64,000 bases of DNA from Acinetobacter sp. XH1741 (GCF_041021895.1 NZ_CP157428.1:2790001-2854000), one strand, 5' to 3'; counted from the first letter of the stretch, positions 34,674 to 44,655 are shown. Notes: generated by a model not told the origin, from the letters alone. Numbers and translations: made by a program.

Positions 34674-35337
34674 GGCTCACCTTCCGACTTCTGTGCTCCA
34701 GATAACTGGTTAAAATAGACACGGGCAATAAAATAATCAGATAAGCCATGATGAGTAAAAACAGAGCTTCCGTAGTTTTATAATCCATGCCAATTAAGTC
34801 TTTGGTCACAAAAAGCAGTTCAACGACAGCAATGGCACTCACCACAGAACTTTCTTTAATTAGAAATAGGCAATTTGCCCCGATTGCCGGAATTGAAATA
34901 GCCAGTGCTTGAGGAAAAATGACATATCTAAAAATTTGAATCGGTTGCAGACCAATACTTTTTGCTGAGTCAATTTGCCCTTTTGCCACAGACTGTAAAC
35001 CTGCTCGGAAAGCTTCAGCCATATAGCTTCCGCCTAAAAAGGTCAGTCCGATTACACCGCAAGTGAAACCATCGATTTTGATACCGAGTTTTGGCAAACC
35101 GTAATACAAAAAGAAAAGTTGGATTAATAAAGGGGTATTTCGAGATAACTCAATATAGAACTGGGCAATTCTATTTAGCACCCGCACGCGATATGTGATT
35201 AAAATACTGCAAATCAGCCCTACAATAATCGCCAGAATAATGCTGATAATTGAAATTTTCAGCGTGGTCAAAGTTGCAGAGAAAAATTGCGGCAACACAC
35301 TATGGATATACTGCCAGTTCAAGGAAAATTCCAACAA
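34663..35337 (-). CDS. Amino-acid ABC transporter permease 1
   Basis: This 224-residue permease of the HisQ/GlnP family has the N-terminal TTLKISIISIILAIIVGLI helix and the NTPLLIQLFFLYYGLPKLGI block. The coupling loop is FRAGLQSVAKGQIDSAKSIGLQPIQIFRYVIFPQ. It is the first gene of the five-gene importer operon. The upstream 270 bases are AT-rich and must contain the promoter. Confidence 0.9.
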   Translation of the reverse strand: MLEFSLNWQYIHSVLPQFFSATLTTLKISIISIILAIIVGLICSILITYRVRVLNRIAQFYIELSRNTPLLIQLFFLYYGLPKLGIKIDGFTCGVIGLTFLGGSYMAEAFRAGLQSVAKGQIDSAKSIGLQPIQIFRYVIFPQALAISIPAIGANCLFLIKESSVVSAIAVVELLFVTKDLIGMDYKTTEALFLLIMAYLIILLPVSILTSYLEHRSRKVSHGT

Positions 35338-35555
35338 ATAATATTAAAACGTTATAAATATTTAGCTTTCGTCAGCCATTAAATATTTGTGTAACGAGTT
35401 TATTTTTTTCCCAATTGGTCTAAAACTATTTTTATTAGATAAGCTTTTCTATAAGTTTGATAAATTCGATTTGGTAAACGAAAACTGTTAACTCAGTTGA
35501 AGACAACTGCTTAAAACATATTCACTAAAACAAAGATGAATAATAAAACTAATAA

Positions 35556-35583
35556 AAAAATCGGACACCACGGCCCGATTTTT
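35556..35583. terminator. Terminator after the small GNAT gene
   Basis: Perfect inverted repeat AAAAATCGG / CCGATTTTT with a 10-base loop, 25 bases beyond the stop of the reverse-strand GNAT gene. It has A/T runs on both sides. Confidence 0.78.
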
Positions 35584-35607
35584 ATTAAATGATTTTCAAT
35601 TTATTGC

Positions 35608-35892
35608 TTATTTTCTAAGTACATCACCAATACTTGGGTCTTTATCAAAAACTGATTTTGCATATGGGCAAAGTGGAATTACTTTTACGTCTTTTTCACG
35701 AACAAAAGCTACCAAAGCATCCAGTAATTGTCGACCTACCCCTTGTCCGCGATAATTTTCATTCACATCTGTCGAATCAATAATCAGCATGCTTTCGCCT
35801 GCCCATGTATAAGTCATTTCACCTGCAACGGTTTCACCATCAAGTAAGCTAAAGCTGCCGTGTTTTGTATCATCTTTTTGTTGAATATTCAC
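35608..35892 (-). CDS. Small GNAT-family acetyltransferase (YjdJ-like)
   Basis: This 94-residue compact GNAT protein has SMLIIDSTDVNENYRGQGVGRQLLDALV, containing the acetyl-CoA-binding GQGVG motif, and IPLCPYAKSVFDKDPS near the end. This short type is widespread and of unknown substrate. It stands alone between the ABC importer and an MFS gene. Confidence 0.88.
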   Translation of the reverse strand: MNIQQKDDTKHGSFSLLDGETVAGEMTYTWAGESMLIIDSTDVNENYRGQGVGRQLLDALVAFVREKDVKVIPLCPYAKSVFDKDPSIGDVLRK

Positions 35893-36143
35893 AATGAATT
35901 CCTCGTATTACAACTCATATTTATTTAGAAATGACTTTGTATAATCTTTATCTATAAGAACAAATTTAACTGTAAAAAAATAGCCTGTTTTTAGCAGTGA
36001 GTCTGTATGCTTTTTAAATACAATTCATGCATAAAACTCATAATTCTATTCGTAATTCTGCGTCTAATCCTTTCAAATCATTGCTGTTAAGCTCTGCGAC
36101 CGGATTTTATTCATTTCATTTATGAAAATTAAATGGTTTTGAG

Positions 36144-37361
36144 ATGGGAAATTTTATGTCTTCTTTTCATCAAACTGAGCCAAGCAAACATGAGAATACA
36201 ACACCTGCATGGGGTGCAGTATTTGTAATGTCGCTCTGCTGCGCAGTATTAATTGCATCTGAGTTCATGCCTGTAAGTTTACTCACTCCCATTTCTGCAG
36301 ATTTAAACATGAGTGAGGGCCAAGTGGGGCAAGCTATCGCAATTTCAGGTATTTTCGCCGTGATGACCAGTCTAACAATTAGCCGTGTATTTAAGGCAAG
36401 GGATCGACGTCATATCATTTTATTACTCACCCTACTGATGATTGTTTCTGGCATAGTCATTACATTTGCCCATTCTGCGGCTTTGTTTATGTTGGGTCGT
36501 GCAATCTTAGGCGTAGTTATTGGCGGTTTTTGGGCGATGTCGACATCAATTGTCATGCGACTCGTTCCTCCGCTTTCAGTACCTAAAGCACTCGGGTTAT
36601 TAAATGGCGGAAATGCCTTAGCGACAACCATTGCAGCACCATTAGGCAGTTTTTTAGGTTCAATTATTGGATGGCGTGGCGCTTTTTTTTGTATTGTTCC
36701 TATCGCGATTGTTGCACTTATTTGGCAATTTAAAAGTATGCCCTCTCTTCCAGCAATCTTGTCGGCCGAGAAATCGAAAAACCCATTTGGTTTACTAAAA
36801 CGCCCAATTGTACTTTATGGGATGACAGGAATTTTATTGCTGTTTATGGGCCAATTTGCACTATTTACCTATTTACGCCCATTTCTAGAAACTGTTACTC
36901 ATGTCAATGCAAGCATGTTATCTATTTTATTATTAATCTTGGGTTTAGCAGGTTTAATCGGTACATTTGTAATTAGTTTAATCCTCCACCAACATGTTTA
37001 TCGTTATCTGATTCTTATTCCATTGATCATGGCAGCAATTGCTGGAGCTTTTGTGCTAGGTGGTGAGAATTTATGGTTCATTGCAATATTGATGGGTTTA
37101 TGGGGCTTTATTGGAACGTCAGCACCTGTTGCATGGAACACATGGCTTGCCCAGACACTACATCAAGATGCCGAAATTGGCGGTGGTTTGATGGTTGCGA
37201 TTATTCAATTTGCAATTACTCTAGGCGCAACTATAGGCGGATTATTATATGACTCACATGGCTATAGCACCACGTTCTATATGAGCGCAACGATTTTGCT
37301 ATTAGGCGCAATTACTGCTTTTCTCACATGGCGAAATGCTATTCACGTAGCACATCAATAA
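36144..37361 (+). CDS. MFS efflux transporter (SotB/AraJ-like)
   Basis: This 405-residue major facilitator has about twelve helices. The segment ASEFMPVSLLTPISADLNMSEGQVGQAIAISG is typical of the DHA1 group that includes SotB, AraJ and related sugar or drug exporters. Another ATG four codons in (36156) could be the real start. Its end overlaps the end of the convergent LysR gene by 23 bases, so the two transcripts are mutually antisense at their tips. Confidence 0.86.
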   Translation: MGNFMSSFHQTEPSKHENTTPAWGAVFVMSLCCAVLIASEFMPVSLLTPISADLNMSEGQVGQAIAISGIFAVMTSLTISRVFKARDRRHIILLLTLLMIVSGIVITFAHSAALFMLGRAILGVVIGGFWAMSTSIVMRLVPPLSVPKALGLLNGGNALATTIAAPLGSFLGSIIGWRGAFFCIVPIAIVALIWQFKSMPSLPAILSAEKSKNPFGLLKRPIVLYGMTGILLLFMGQFALFTYLRPFLETVTHVNASMLSILLLILGLAGLIGTFVISLILHQHVYRYLILIPLIMAAIAGAFVLGGENLWFIAILMGLWGFIGTSAPVAWNTWLAQTLHQDAEIGGGLMVAIIQFAITLGATIGGLLYDSHGYSTTFYMSATILLLGAITAFLTWRNAIHVAHQ

Positions 37362-38229
37362 CCAACCGTAACGCAGGTGAAAGTTGTCTTCGATGTGGAT
37401 AGTACAAATGGTATCCGGGAAACTGGATACTGTACTCTTCCAAAACTTGAATCAGATTTCCCTCTTTTATATCTTCTCGAATCAAATCTTCGGGAATATA
37501 AGCAAGTCCAAATCCAGCTCTAACAGCTTCAACAATATCGTAGCTTTCATTAAATATCCATTGTCCTTGAATTTTGATTTTTGACTCTTGACCATCTTTG
37601 ACAAATTCCCATGCGTAAACACTGCCTTGAGTCGTTAAACGAAAGCCAATACATTGATGACTTACTAAATCTTTAGGCGATTGTGGAATTCCATATTTTT
37701 CAAAATATGCCTGAGTTGCTATCACCACCATTTTGACATCTGGGCTAATACGTACCGCAATCATGCCATCAGCTACACGGCTTCCAAAACGAACCCCTGC
37801 ATCAAACCGCTCAGCAACAATATCGACCATCCCACTATTGGCAGTTAGTTCAACTTGCACATCTGGATATTCACCAGCAATCTTTTTAAGTTTGGGAATC
37901 AGCACTTCCCGTATTGCATGGCTACTGGCATTAATCCGAACTGTACCAGCGGGTTGGTCTCGAAATGAAGTTAAAAGGGATAATTCATTATCAATCTGAT
38001 CGAAGCTGGCACTAATCGTTTGTTTCAACCTTTCGCCTGCTGCTGTAGGTGAAACACTACGTGTGGTTCTGGTCAGGAGCAACATTCCCAAACGTTCTTC
38101 TAAACCTCGAATGGTATGGCTTAGGGCAGATTGTGAAATTCCCATTTTCCCAGCAGCCTTAGTAAAACTGCCCTCTCGAGCCACCATGAGAAAGGCATAA
38201 AGATCATTATAGTTTTCTTTATTTATCAT
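37339..38229 (-). CDS. LysR-family regulator
   Basis: This 296-residue LysR-type regulator has the helix-turn-helix MVAREGSFTKAAGKMGISQSALSHTIRGLEERL and a sensor domain including AERFDAGVRFGSRVADGMIAVRI. Regulators of this subtype often sit next to aldo/keto reductase, cyclophilin-like and hydrolase genes. Here the divergent neighbours are a decayed cyclophilin-like gene and an intact hydrolase, which probably are or were its targets. Confidence 0.86.
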   Translation of the reverse strand: MINKENYNDLYAFLMVAREGSFTKAAGKMGISQSALSHTIRGLEERLGMLLLTRTTRSVSPTAAGERLKQTISASFDQIDNELSLLTSFRDQPAGTVRINASSHAIREVLIPKLKKIAGEYPDVQVELTANSGMVDIVAERFDAGVRFGSRVADGMIAVRISPDVKMVVIATQAYFEKYGIPQSPKDLVSHQCIGFRLTTQGSVYAWEFVKDGQESKIKIQGQWIFNESYDIVEAVRAGFGLAYIPEDLIREDIKEGNLIQVLEEYSIQFPGYHLYYPHRRQLSPALRLVIDVLRE

Positions 38230-38515
38230 CTGCTTTTATCTCTGTTCAAGGTTCAATATCATTATAGAGTATAAAACTATTCATGAATATTACTCATAAG
38301 TCCATGTTTGTTTTTTAGACTAATTATTAAAAAGAAGATTCGTTAAAATCCATATCAAGCAGTAAACATGAAGATTTAAATAAACTGAGGCGATTATTAT
38401 GAGTCATTTTATTATTGTAAAAAATTAATGAATCACACTCATATCTTTACGTTAAAGAATAAATAGCTTCATTGCACTTATATGCTTTTTTCTTAAAGAA
38501 GTGAGGTGAGTTGAT

Positions 38516-38877
38516 ATGGCTAATTATAAGTTTTTTAGAGGCTTAGTCAGCCTATGTATTTTGTTCTCAATTACTTCCGCCTCTTATGCAATAAAGCCTC
38601 AAGGTAAAAATCAACAAAGGATATCAAAGATTATGACTCTACTGAAAAAATAGCTGATCTACCCAACAAGCTAATTACACAAAACGCGCCTCATGGATAT
38701 GCCGGAAAAGCGGGTGATCTTACCTATTATGCTCCTTGGGGCAATCTGGCTTTTTTCTATAAAGATTCACATGTTGGTTACGCCAATGGTCTCATTTTTC
38801 TTGGAAAACTAGATGCTATTCCCCAAGCATTCAAGCAAAACCAACCGATCAAAATTTCAATTTCTCAAATCAAATAA
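38516..38877 (+). pseudogene. Broken periplasmic cyclophilin-like protein gene
   Basis: The ATG at 38516 opens a 45-codon frame with a clear signal peptide (FFRGLVSLCILFSITSASYA) that stops at 38653. From 38629 a second frame, offset by two bases, reads DYDSTEKIADLPNKLITQ and continues for 82 codons to a stop at 38877. This second part, including GYAGKAGDLTYYAPWGNLAFFYKDS, is the C-terminal part of the cyclophilin-like fold family. In intact relatives as I know them, about 40 further residues lie between signal and DYxSTEKIADLP. A small internal deletion with frameshift is therefore the likely cause. Confidence 0.8.
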
Positions 38878-38922
38878 GCATGTAGCTATTCACCCATTCA
38901 CATTGTTTAAATTGAGGTATTT

Positions 38923-39993
38923 ATGAGTACATCTCCCTTGTTTAAAAAGCTAAAAACCCATACAGCGGCTGCAATTTGTGCAGCAACTATTGGTCTATTT
39001 TCTTCAACTTCTGCTATGGCGGCCGATATGTCTAATGGTGCAAATAACTTCTATCAAAGTCAGCAAGTGACTATTCAAAAGGTGACTTTTAAAAATCAAT
39101 ACAATATGGATATTGTCGGCAATCTGGTTATTCCCCAAAATTTGAATAAAAAGACTAAAGCCTCTGCAATTGTAATTGGTCACCCTATGGGGGCTGTAAA
39201 AGAACAAAGCTCTATGCTTTATGCACAAAAACTGGCTGAACAAGGTTTTGTGACCTTAGCAATTGATCAATCATTTTGGGGTGAAAGCGCGGGCCAACCA
39301 AGAAATGTGGTTGCACCAGACATTTATGCAGAAGCGTTTAGTGCCGCTGTAGATTATTTGGGAACACAATCTTTCATTGACCCTAATAATATTGGTGTAC
39401 TCGGTATTTGTGGAAGCGGGAGCTTTGTCATTAGTGCAGCAAAAATTGATCCGCGTTTAAAAGCTATTGCCACTGTAAGTATGTACGACATGGGTGCAGC
39501 AAACCGCAATGGCTTACGTCACTCACAAACCCTAGAGCAAAGAAAGCAAATTATTGCAGAAGCCGCTGCACAGCGTTATGTTGAATTTAAAGGTGGTGAA
39601 ATCAAATATACCAGCGGAACTACGCATGAGCTAACAGCAGATACACACCCTATTCAACGCGAATTTTACGACTTTTATCGCACTCCACGCGGAGAATATA
39701 CGCCTAAAGGCTCATCGAGAGAGCTTACAACTCACCCAACGCTCACAAGTAATGTCAAATTTTTAAACTTCTATCCATTTAACGACATTGAAACGATTTC
39801 ACCACGTCCGATGTTGTTTATTACAGGTGATCAGGCTCATTCAAAGGAGTTTAGTGAAGAAGCTTATAAACTCGCAGGCCAACCTAAAGAACTTTACTAC
39901 GTTAAAGGTGCTGGACATGTCGATTTATATGATCGGGTCGATCTCATTCCATTTAATAAATTAACCAGTTTCTTTAAACAAAACTTGAAGTAA
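38923..39993 (+). CDS. Secreted alpha/beta hydrolase (YcjY/dienelactone-hydrolase-like)
   Basis: This 356-residue alpha/beta hydrolase has a signal peptide ending near SAMA (residues about 30-33), so it acts in the periplasm or outside. The nucleophile elbow reads GICGSG with Cys163, as in dienelactone-hydrolase relatives that use cysteine in place of serine. Later residues GDQAHSKEF and GAGHVDLYD should give the acid and the histidine. The substrate is unknown. It follows the broken cyclophilin-like gene by 45 bases. Confidence 0.84.
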   Translation: MSTSPLFKKLKTHTAAAICAATIGLFSSTSAMAADMSNGANNFYQSQQVTIQKVTFKNQYNMDIVGNLVIPQNLNKKTKASAIVIGHPMGAVKEQSSMLYAQKLAEQGFVTLAIDQSFWGESAGQPRNVVAPDIYAEAFSAAVDYLGTQSFIDPNNIGVLGICGSGSFVISAAKIDPRLKAIATVSMYDMGAANRNGLRHSQTLEQRKQIIAEAAAQRYVEFKGGEIKYTSGTTHELTADTHPIQREFYDFYRTPRGEYTPKGSSRELTTHPTLTSNVKFLNFYPFNDIETISPRPMLFITGDQAHSKEFSEEAYKLAGQPKELYYVKGAGHVDLYDRVDLIPFNKLTSFFKQNLK

Positions 39994-40002
39994 GAAAAAT
40001 GA

Positions 40003-40030
40003 TAGAGGCTCTCTAAGGGCCTCTAGCCTT
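40003..40030. terminator. Probable terminator between the hydrolase and the response regulator
   Basis: Inverted repeat TAGAGGC / GCCTCTA with a 9-base loop, followed by CCTTTT. It lies between converging genes and is of moderate strength. Confidence 0.6.
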
Positions 40031-40039
40031 TTAATTAAG

Positions 40040-40999
40040 TTAATGAAACTCTTGCACCAAACTATTAATGTGCGCCACAGCAGCAGTTCGATTTTCAACG
40101 CAAAGTTTTTCAAACACATGCTCTAAATGCTTATTTACCGTCCGTGGACTCAGCTCCAAGATTTCGGCAATATCTTTATTGGTTTTCCCTAACAACAACC
40201 AGTGCATGACTTCTGCCTCACGTTGAGTCAACTGCGGACAATATTTCAAAATATCAGCCATTTCTAAGGCAGGTGTAGAAGTCTTAATCTGTATCAGATA
40301 GTTTTTTGCCACACTTGGGTTAGTCTCCCACGGCGTGAGCAATAAAAGCTGTAATTGCTGAGATGGTGTTGAATAAGAACAGCTGGTTAATTTTTTGGGG
40401 TCTTTTTCATGTTCCAAGTCTGAAAACCAAGCTTTTAAACCTGCTTCAAAACCCTCTAATTCAGATAAATATTGATTCAGTAAATCACTGGCTTTTTGAG
40501 TTTTCCACACAATTTTACCGTGAACATCTAGCGCGAGAATGGCTGTTTCCGTTGCATCAATCACCTGTTTTTGTTGTTGCAATAATTTGGCATGTGCCAA
40601 ATGCGTTTTCACTCTTGCCAGTACTTCTTCAATATTCAGGGGTTTGGTCACATAATCCACCCCACCCACCTGAAAACCACGCACTATATGTTCTGTTTCC
40701 GACAAGCCTGTCATAAAAATGACGGGAATAAACTGCGTAATTGGACTCGCTTTAAGCTGTATACAACTTTCAAAACCATCCATATGTGGCATATTGCCAT
40801 CAAGCAAAATCATATCAGGTAAGCATCGGTGTGCTATTTCAATAGCACTCAACCCATCGGTTGTGACAAGTACGCGATAACCTGCCTGATCTAGACTTTC
40901 ATGTAGCAAGCCTAAATTTTCAGGCACGTCATCCACAATCAGAATAACAGCCTGCTCGTTTGGCGAAGCTTGCTGAAAAGAAACATGTTGCGTACTCAT
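40040..40999 (-). CDS. Response regulator with LuxR-type DNA-binding domain
   Basis: This 319-residue regulator has a receiver domain at about 15-135, with phosphoacceptor Asp67 in ILLDGNMP. A middle region of about 110 residues resembles a PAS-type sensor (VIDATETAILALDVHGKIVWKTQKASDLL). The C-terminal LuxR/FixJ helix-turn-helix is LTQREAEVMHWLLLGKTNKDIAEILELSPRTVNKHLEHVFEKL. It starts inside the stop of the hybrid kinase gene (ATGA overlap), so the two form a coupled pair. The divergent permease gene beyond the kinase is the best candidate target. Confidence 0.92.
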   Translation of the reverse strand: MSTQHVSFQQASPNEQAVILIVDDVPENLGLLHESLDQAGYRVLVTTDGLSAIEIAHRCLPDMILLDGNMPHMDGFESCIQLKASPITQFIPVIFMTGLSETEHIVRGFQVGGVDYVTKPLNIEEVLARVKTHLAHAKLLQQQKQVIDATETAILALDVHGKIVWKTQKASDLLNQYLSELEGFEAGLKAWFSDLEHEKDPKKLTSCSYSTPSQQLQLLLLTPWETNPSVAKNYLIQIKTSTPALEMADILKYCPQLTQREAEVMHWLLLGKTNKDIAEILELSPRTVNKHLEHVFEKLCVENRTAAVAHINSLVQEFH

Positions 41000-43900
41000 T
41001 GCTTATCCTGAATTAATCGTTGGGCGTGTTTTAAATCAAACTTTTGAATAGCCTGTTCAAGCTGCTCCCATAACTCATCATGCTCCGGAAAACTTTGACG
41101 GCATTGCGTTAAAGTCTGTTGAATTCCTCGAATATAACCCTGTCCAATCAAATCATTTAACTGTTGCAAGCTTTGCGGTAAATCGAGCAGATCATTATTT
41201 TCAGTTTGTTTAATTGGTTCATGAACAAGGATTTCCTCTTGCTTAAACACATTTATATCCAGTGCTTGAACTTCATTATTTTCAAGGTGTACATCTGATT
41301 TAGAATCAATCCACACCAAGCCTAACTTATCTCCAATTTTACTGAGCAATAAATTGAGATCGATTGGTTTTAGCATAAAGTCTTCACTTAAGACGGCATC
41401 TTGTGGATTGACTTCACGCTCGCCTGCATTGGCTGAAATAATTAAGATCGGCACATTGGTAATATTATTCTGACGCAATAATCGCGCAGTTTCCCAACCG
41501 CCCATCATAGGCATATTTAAATCCATCAAAATCAGGTTAGGTTGAAAAATAGGTACTCGTCTTAAACAGTCAATGCCTGACTCGGCTTCTTCAATCATAA
41601 ATCCTAAAGGTTTTAGAAAATTAGCGACTAAGCCTCGATCCACCGCTTCATTATCGACAACCAAAATTCGTTTACGCTCACCTTGATAGCCTGTAATCTG
41701 GTTAGAGTAAACATTAGAAATCGGATGAACTACTTCTTTTGAAGGTAAGTAAAACTTAATCTTAAACTGTGAACCTTGATTGAGCTGACTAGTCACAGAT
41801 AGTTGACCACCAAGTAAATCGACCAACAATTTGACAATCGGTAGTCCGAGTCCTGTTCCGGTAAATCCACCTTGCACTACATTGCTGCCCCGTTCAAATG
41901 GATTAAATATTCGCTCTAAATCTGCTTCTGCAATACCACAGCCCGTATCTCTAATTTCAAAATAAGCCGTTTGAAAACGATACTCAACTTTCAAAGTAAT
42001 TGTACCGCTGGTCGTAAACTTTAAAGCATTGCCCAGTAAATTGATGAGTACCTGTTCTAAGCGTTTTTTGTCGGTACGCACATAGTGCGGTAGGTTCTCT
42101 CCAATTTCATAAATAAACTGTAAATTCTTCTGTTCAAACTGAGGCTGAAACATTTGAATAATCTGTTCAATAAAATTGGGAAAATGAACATCCACTACGT
42201 TTAAAGAAATTTTGCCTGTTTCAATTCGTGCTAAATCTAGTAAACCATCAATCAATGAAGTCAGATGCTGTCCACTGCGGCTAATCACCCCGAGCGCCAT
42301 TTTGCCTTGTTCTGAAAGCTGTTCTTGTTTTTGAAGTAATTGGCTATAGCCCAAAATACTATTTAGAGGTGTTCGTAGTTCGTGGCTAATACCAATGACA
42401 TAACGACTTTTTGCATCATTTGCCCGTTCTGCTGAAATTCTGGCATCTTGCAGGTCTTTTGAAGTGACTTCATGGGCAGCAATTTCATCAATCAATAATG
42501 CTGTTTGTTGGTGTGTCTCAATTTCGGCATTACGGCGGCTTTCATCGTTTAACACTAACCACCATGCAGCAACACTCATTAATAAAAATAAGATGGTGTA
42601 AATTTTGATAAACAGTGTAAATAGTTGAGGAACGGCTGCCGCATTAATTGTTTCTAAATAGGTTTTTTCTTGGATATAAACCAGACTTAAACTCACTGCC
42701 AAAACAATAGAAAGCCCTAGAGTCAACAATAGATACAAACTGACCCTGCTATTTAAACGGCTCGCCCAACGTTCTGGTAAATAGTGCCAAATGGCTTTTT
42801 TGAGTTGTACTGACCAGCGTGCATCGGGTTTACATAAATCGTGGCAGCGTGCTTCAAGTGAACAGCATAACGAGCAAATCGTACCGTTATAGGCTGGGCA
42901 GCCCGCCATATCGGCAAGTTCATAGTCCCGTTCACACACCACACAGTTTGCAACTGAGGTTGCCTGAATTTTTTCAGGCTGACGTGCGATGTAATATTTG
43001 CCTTTGGTTAAGTAAGCAATGATAGGAACACATAACACTGCACTCCCTAAAGCAATAAAACTCGCCAAGCCTTTCGCCATGAGTCCGAAAAAGCCCAAAT
43101 AACTCAGCATCGATAACACTGAGGCAATCAGTAATGCGCCCACACCTACGGGGTTAATGTCATATAAATAAGCACGGCGAAATTCAATTCCCTTTGGGCT
43201 TAAACCTAAAGGCTTACAAATAATTAAATCGGCAACAACGGCGCCAATCCATGCCAAAGCGATATTGCTATATAGTCCCAAAATGCGTTCAACTGCATGG
43301 CTAATTCCCATTTCCATCAAAACAATGGCAATAAAAACGTTAAAAAGAAGCCAGACAATTCGTCCCGGATGGCTATGAGTCAAGCGGGCAAAAAAGTTTG
43401 ACCATGCCAGTGAACCAGCGTAGGCATTGGTCATATTAATTTTAATTTGCGCCAAGCAAACCAGTGCTAGAGTCAAGATTAAGGCAAGCTGAGGGTTTGG
43501 AATAAATTGCCGATAGGCAACCCAATACAGATATGTCGGATTGTCTAGTTCAGAGACTGGAATAAACAGCTGAAAAGCCAAAACCATCAGCAGCATGCCC
43601 ATCAAAACTTTTAGAAATCCAAAAATAATCCAAGATGGGCCACCTAAAAAAACGGCAAAACGCCATGCGGTTCTATTTTTTTCTTGTTGGGGTAAAAAAC
43701 GTAAATAGTCGGCTTGCTCACCAATTTGGATCACAAACGAAAAAATAAGAGTGCACGCCGCACCAAAGTAATACAGATTAAAATCGGTTGAGTTCGAAAC
43801 CGCACCAACAAAATGCAGACTACTACTTAAAATTTGTGGCTGTTTCCAAAGTACAAAAAACCACGGCAATAACAGCAATAAAAGCCAGATTGGCTGAGTG

Positions 43901-44460
43901 ATTGCCTGAACTTTATTAATAAAACCAATGCCTTTGACCACTAAAGGCAAAATTACTAAGGCAGAAATTAAGTAACCAATAACTTGCGGGATACCTAAAG
44001 CAAGCTCAAGTGCCATTGCCATAATGGCGGCTTCAAACGCAAGCAAAATAAAGGTAAAGCTGGCATAAATTAGAGATGTAATGGTCGAGCCAATGTAGCC
44101 AAAACCTGCACCACGAGTAAGCAAATCGACGTCTACATTATATTTTGCAGCGTAGTAACTAATCGGCCAACTGGTTAAAAATATGATGGTACATACCACA
44201 ATTGCTGCCCAGACTGCATTGCTAAAGCCATACTGCCAAAGCATCGTCGCCCCAATGGCTTCCATCGCCAGAAAGCTAACGGTCGAAATTGCGGTATTGG
44301 TAACGGTCCAAGGTGACCACTTACGTACTGAGGTCGGTGCATAGCGCAGTGCATAATCTTCGATACTTTCATCTGCCACCCAAATATTATATTCACGGCG
44401 TGTTTTGATCACACGTTGTGGCGCTTGTTGGGGGCGTGAAGAATCTGGCATAACACTCAT
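40996..44460 (-). CDS. Hybrid sensor kinase with an NCS1 permease as sensor domain
   Basis: This 1154-residue inner-membrane protein joins a transporter to a kinase. Residues about 15-490 form a complete NCS1 (purine-cytosine permease) unit, with DLLTRGAGFGYIGS and NMTNAYAGSLAWSNFF. At about 500-540 a cysteine cluster follows (NCVVCERDYE ... GTICSLCCSLEARCHDLC), then two helices. Next are a HisKA domain with phosphoacceptor His693 (ISHELRTPLNSILGYS), an ATPase domain (DTGCGIAEADL, GTGLGLPI), and a receiver domain with Asp980 (ILMDLNMPMMGG). The last 100 residues may form a further output domain. It is analogous to CbrA/CrbS kinases, which use an SLC5 carrier instead. Whether it transports or only senses is unknown. 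Confidence 0.93.
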   Translation of the reverse strand: MSVMPDSSRPQQAPQRVIKTRREYNIWVADESIEDYALRYAPTSVRKWSPWTVTNTAISTVSFLAMEAIGATMLWQYGFSNAVWAAIVVCTIIFLTSWPISYYAAKYNVDVDLLTRGAGFGYIGSTITSLIYASFTFILLAFEAAIMAMALELALGIPQVIGYLISALVILPLVVKGIGFINKVQAITQPIWLLLLLLPWFFVLWKQPQILSSSLHFVGAVSNSTDFNLYYFGAACTLIFSFVIQIGEQADYLRFLPQQEKNRTAWRFAVFLGGPSWIIFGFLKVLMGMLLMVLAFQLFIPVSELDNPTYLYWVAYRQFIPNPQLALILTLALVCLAQIKINMTNAYAGSLAWSNFFARLTHSHPGRIVWLLFNVFIAIVLMEMGISHAVERILGLYSNIALAWIGAVVADLIICKPLGLSPKGIEFRRAYLYDINPVGVGALLIASVLSMLSYLGFFGLMAKGLASFIALGSAVLCVPIIAYLTKGKYYIARQPEKIQATSVANCVVCERDYELADMAGCPAYNGTICSLCCSLEARCHDLCKPDARWSVQLKKAIWHYLPERWASRLNSRVSLYLLLTLGLSIVLAVSLSLVYIQEKTYLETINAAAVPQLFTLFIKIYTILFLLMSVAAWWLVLNDESRRNAEIETHQQTALLIDEIAAHEVTSKDLQDARISAERANDAKSRYVIGISHELRTPLNSILGYSQLLQKQEQLSEQGKMALGVISRSGQHLTSLIDGLLDLARIETGKISLNVVDVHFPNFIEQIIQMFQPQFEQKNLQFIYEIGENLPHYVRTDKKRLEQVLINLLGNALKFTTSGTITLKVEYRFQTAYFEIRDTGCGIAEADLERIFNPFERGSNVVQGGFTGTGLGLPIVKLLVDLLGGQLSVTSQLNQGSQFKIKFYLPSKEVVHPISNVYSNQITGYQGERKRILVVDNEAVDRGLVANFLKPLGFMIEEAESGIDCLRRVPIFQPNLILMDLNMPMMGGWETARLLRQNNITNVPILIISANAGEREVNPQDAVLSEDFMLKPIDLNLLLSKIGDKLGLVWIDSKSDVHLENNEVQALDINVFKQEEILVHEPIKQTENNDLLDLPQSLQQLNDLIGQGYIRGIQQTLTQCRQSFPEHDELWEQLEQAIQKFDLKHAQRLIQDKQ

Positions 44461-44531
44461 GTTTTGGATGTGGCTGCATTAAACCCAGCAATCCTTATGC
44501 CAAAAGTCATTTATCATGGCGTTTTTTTCAA

Positions 44532-44560
44532 ATACGCACATATACGCAAAATAACGTATT
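44532..44560. promoter_or_regulatory. Direct repeats in the kinase/permease divergent gap
   Basis: ATACGCA occurs at 44532-44538 and again at 44542-44548, exactly 10 bases apart, followed by the related inverted AACGTATT at 44553-44560. Helically phased repeats upstream of a permease gene are a reasonable site for the LuxR-type regulator. This is inference. Confidence 0.35.
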
Positions 44561-44655
44561 TTCAATTTTTCCCAAAAATCACACACTCAAAACCATCAAA
44601 AAACAATGATCAATATTTGTGTTGATTGACCGAAAATGATTGGGAGATTGATGTT

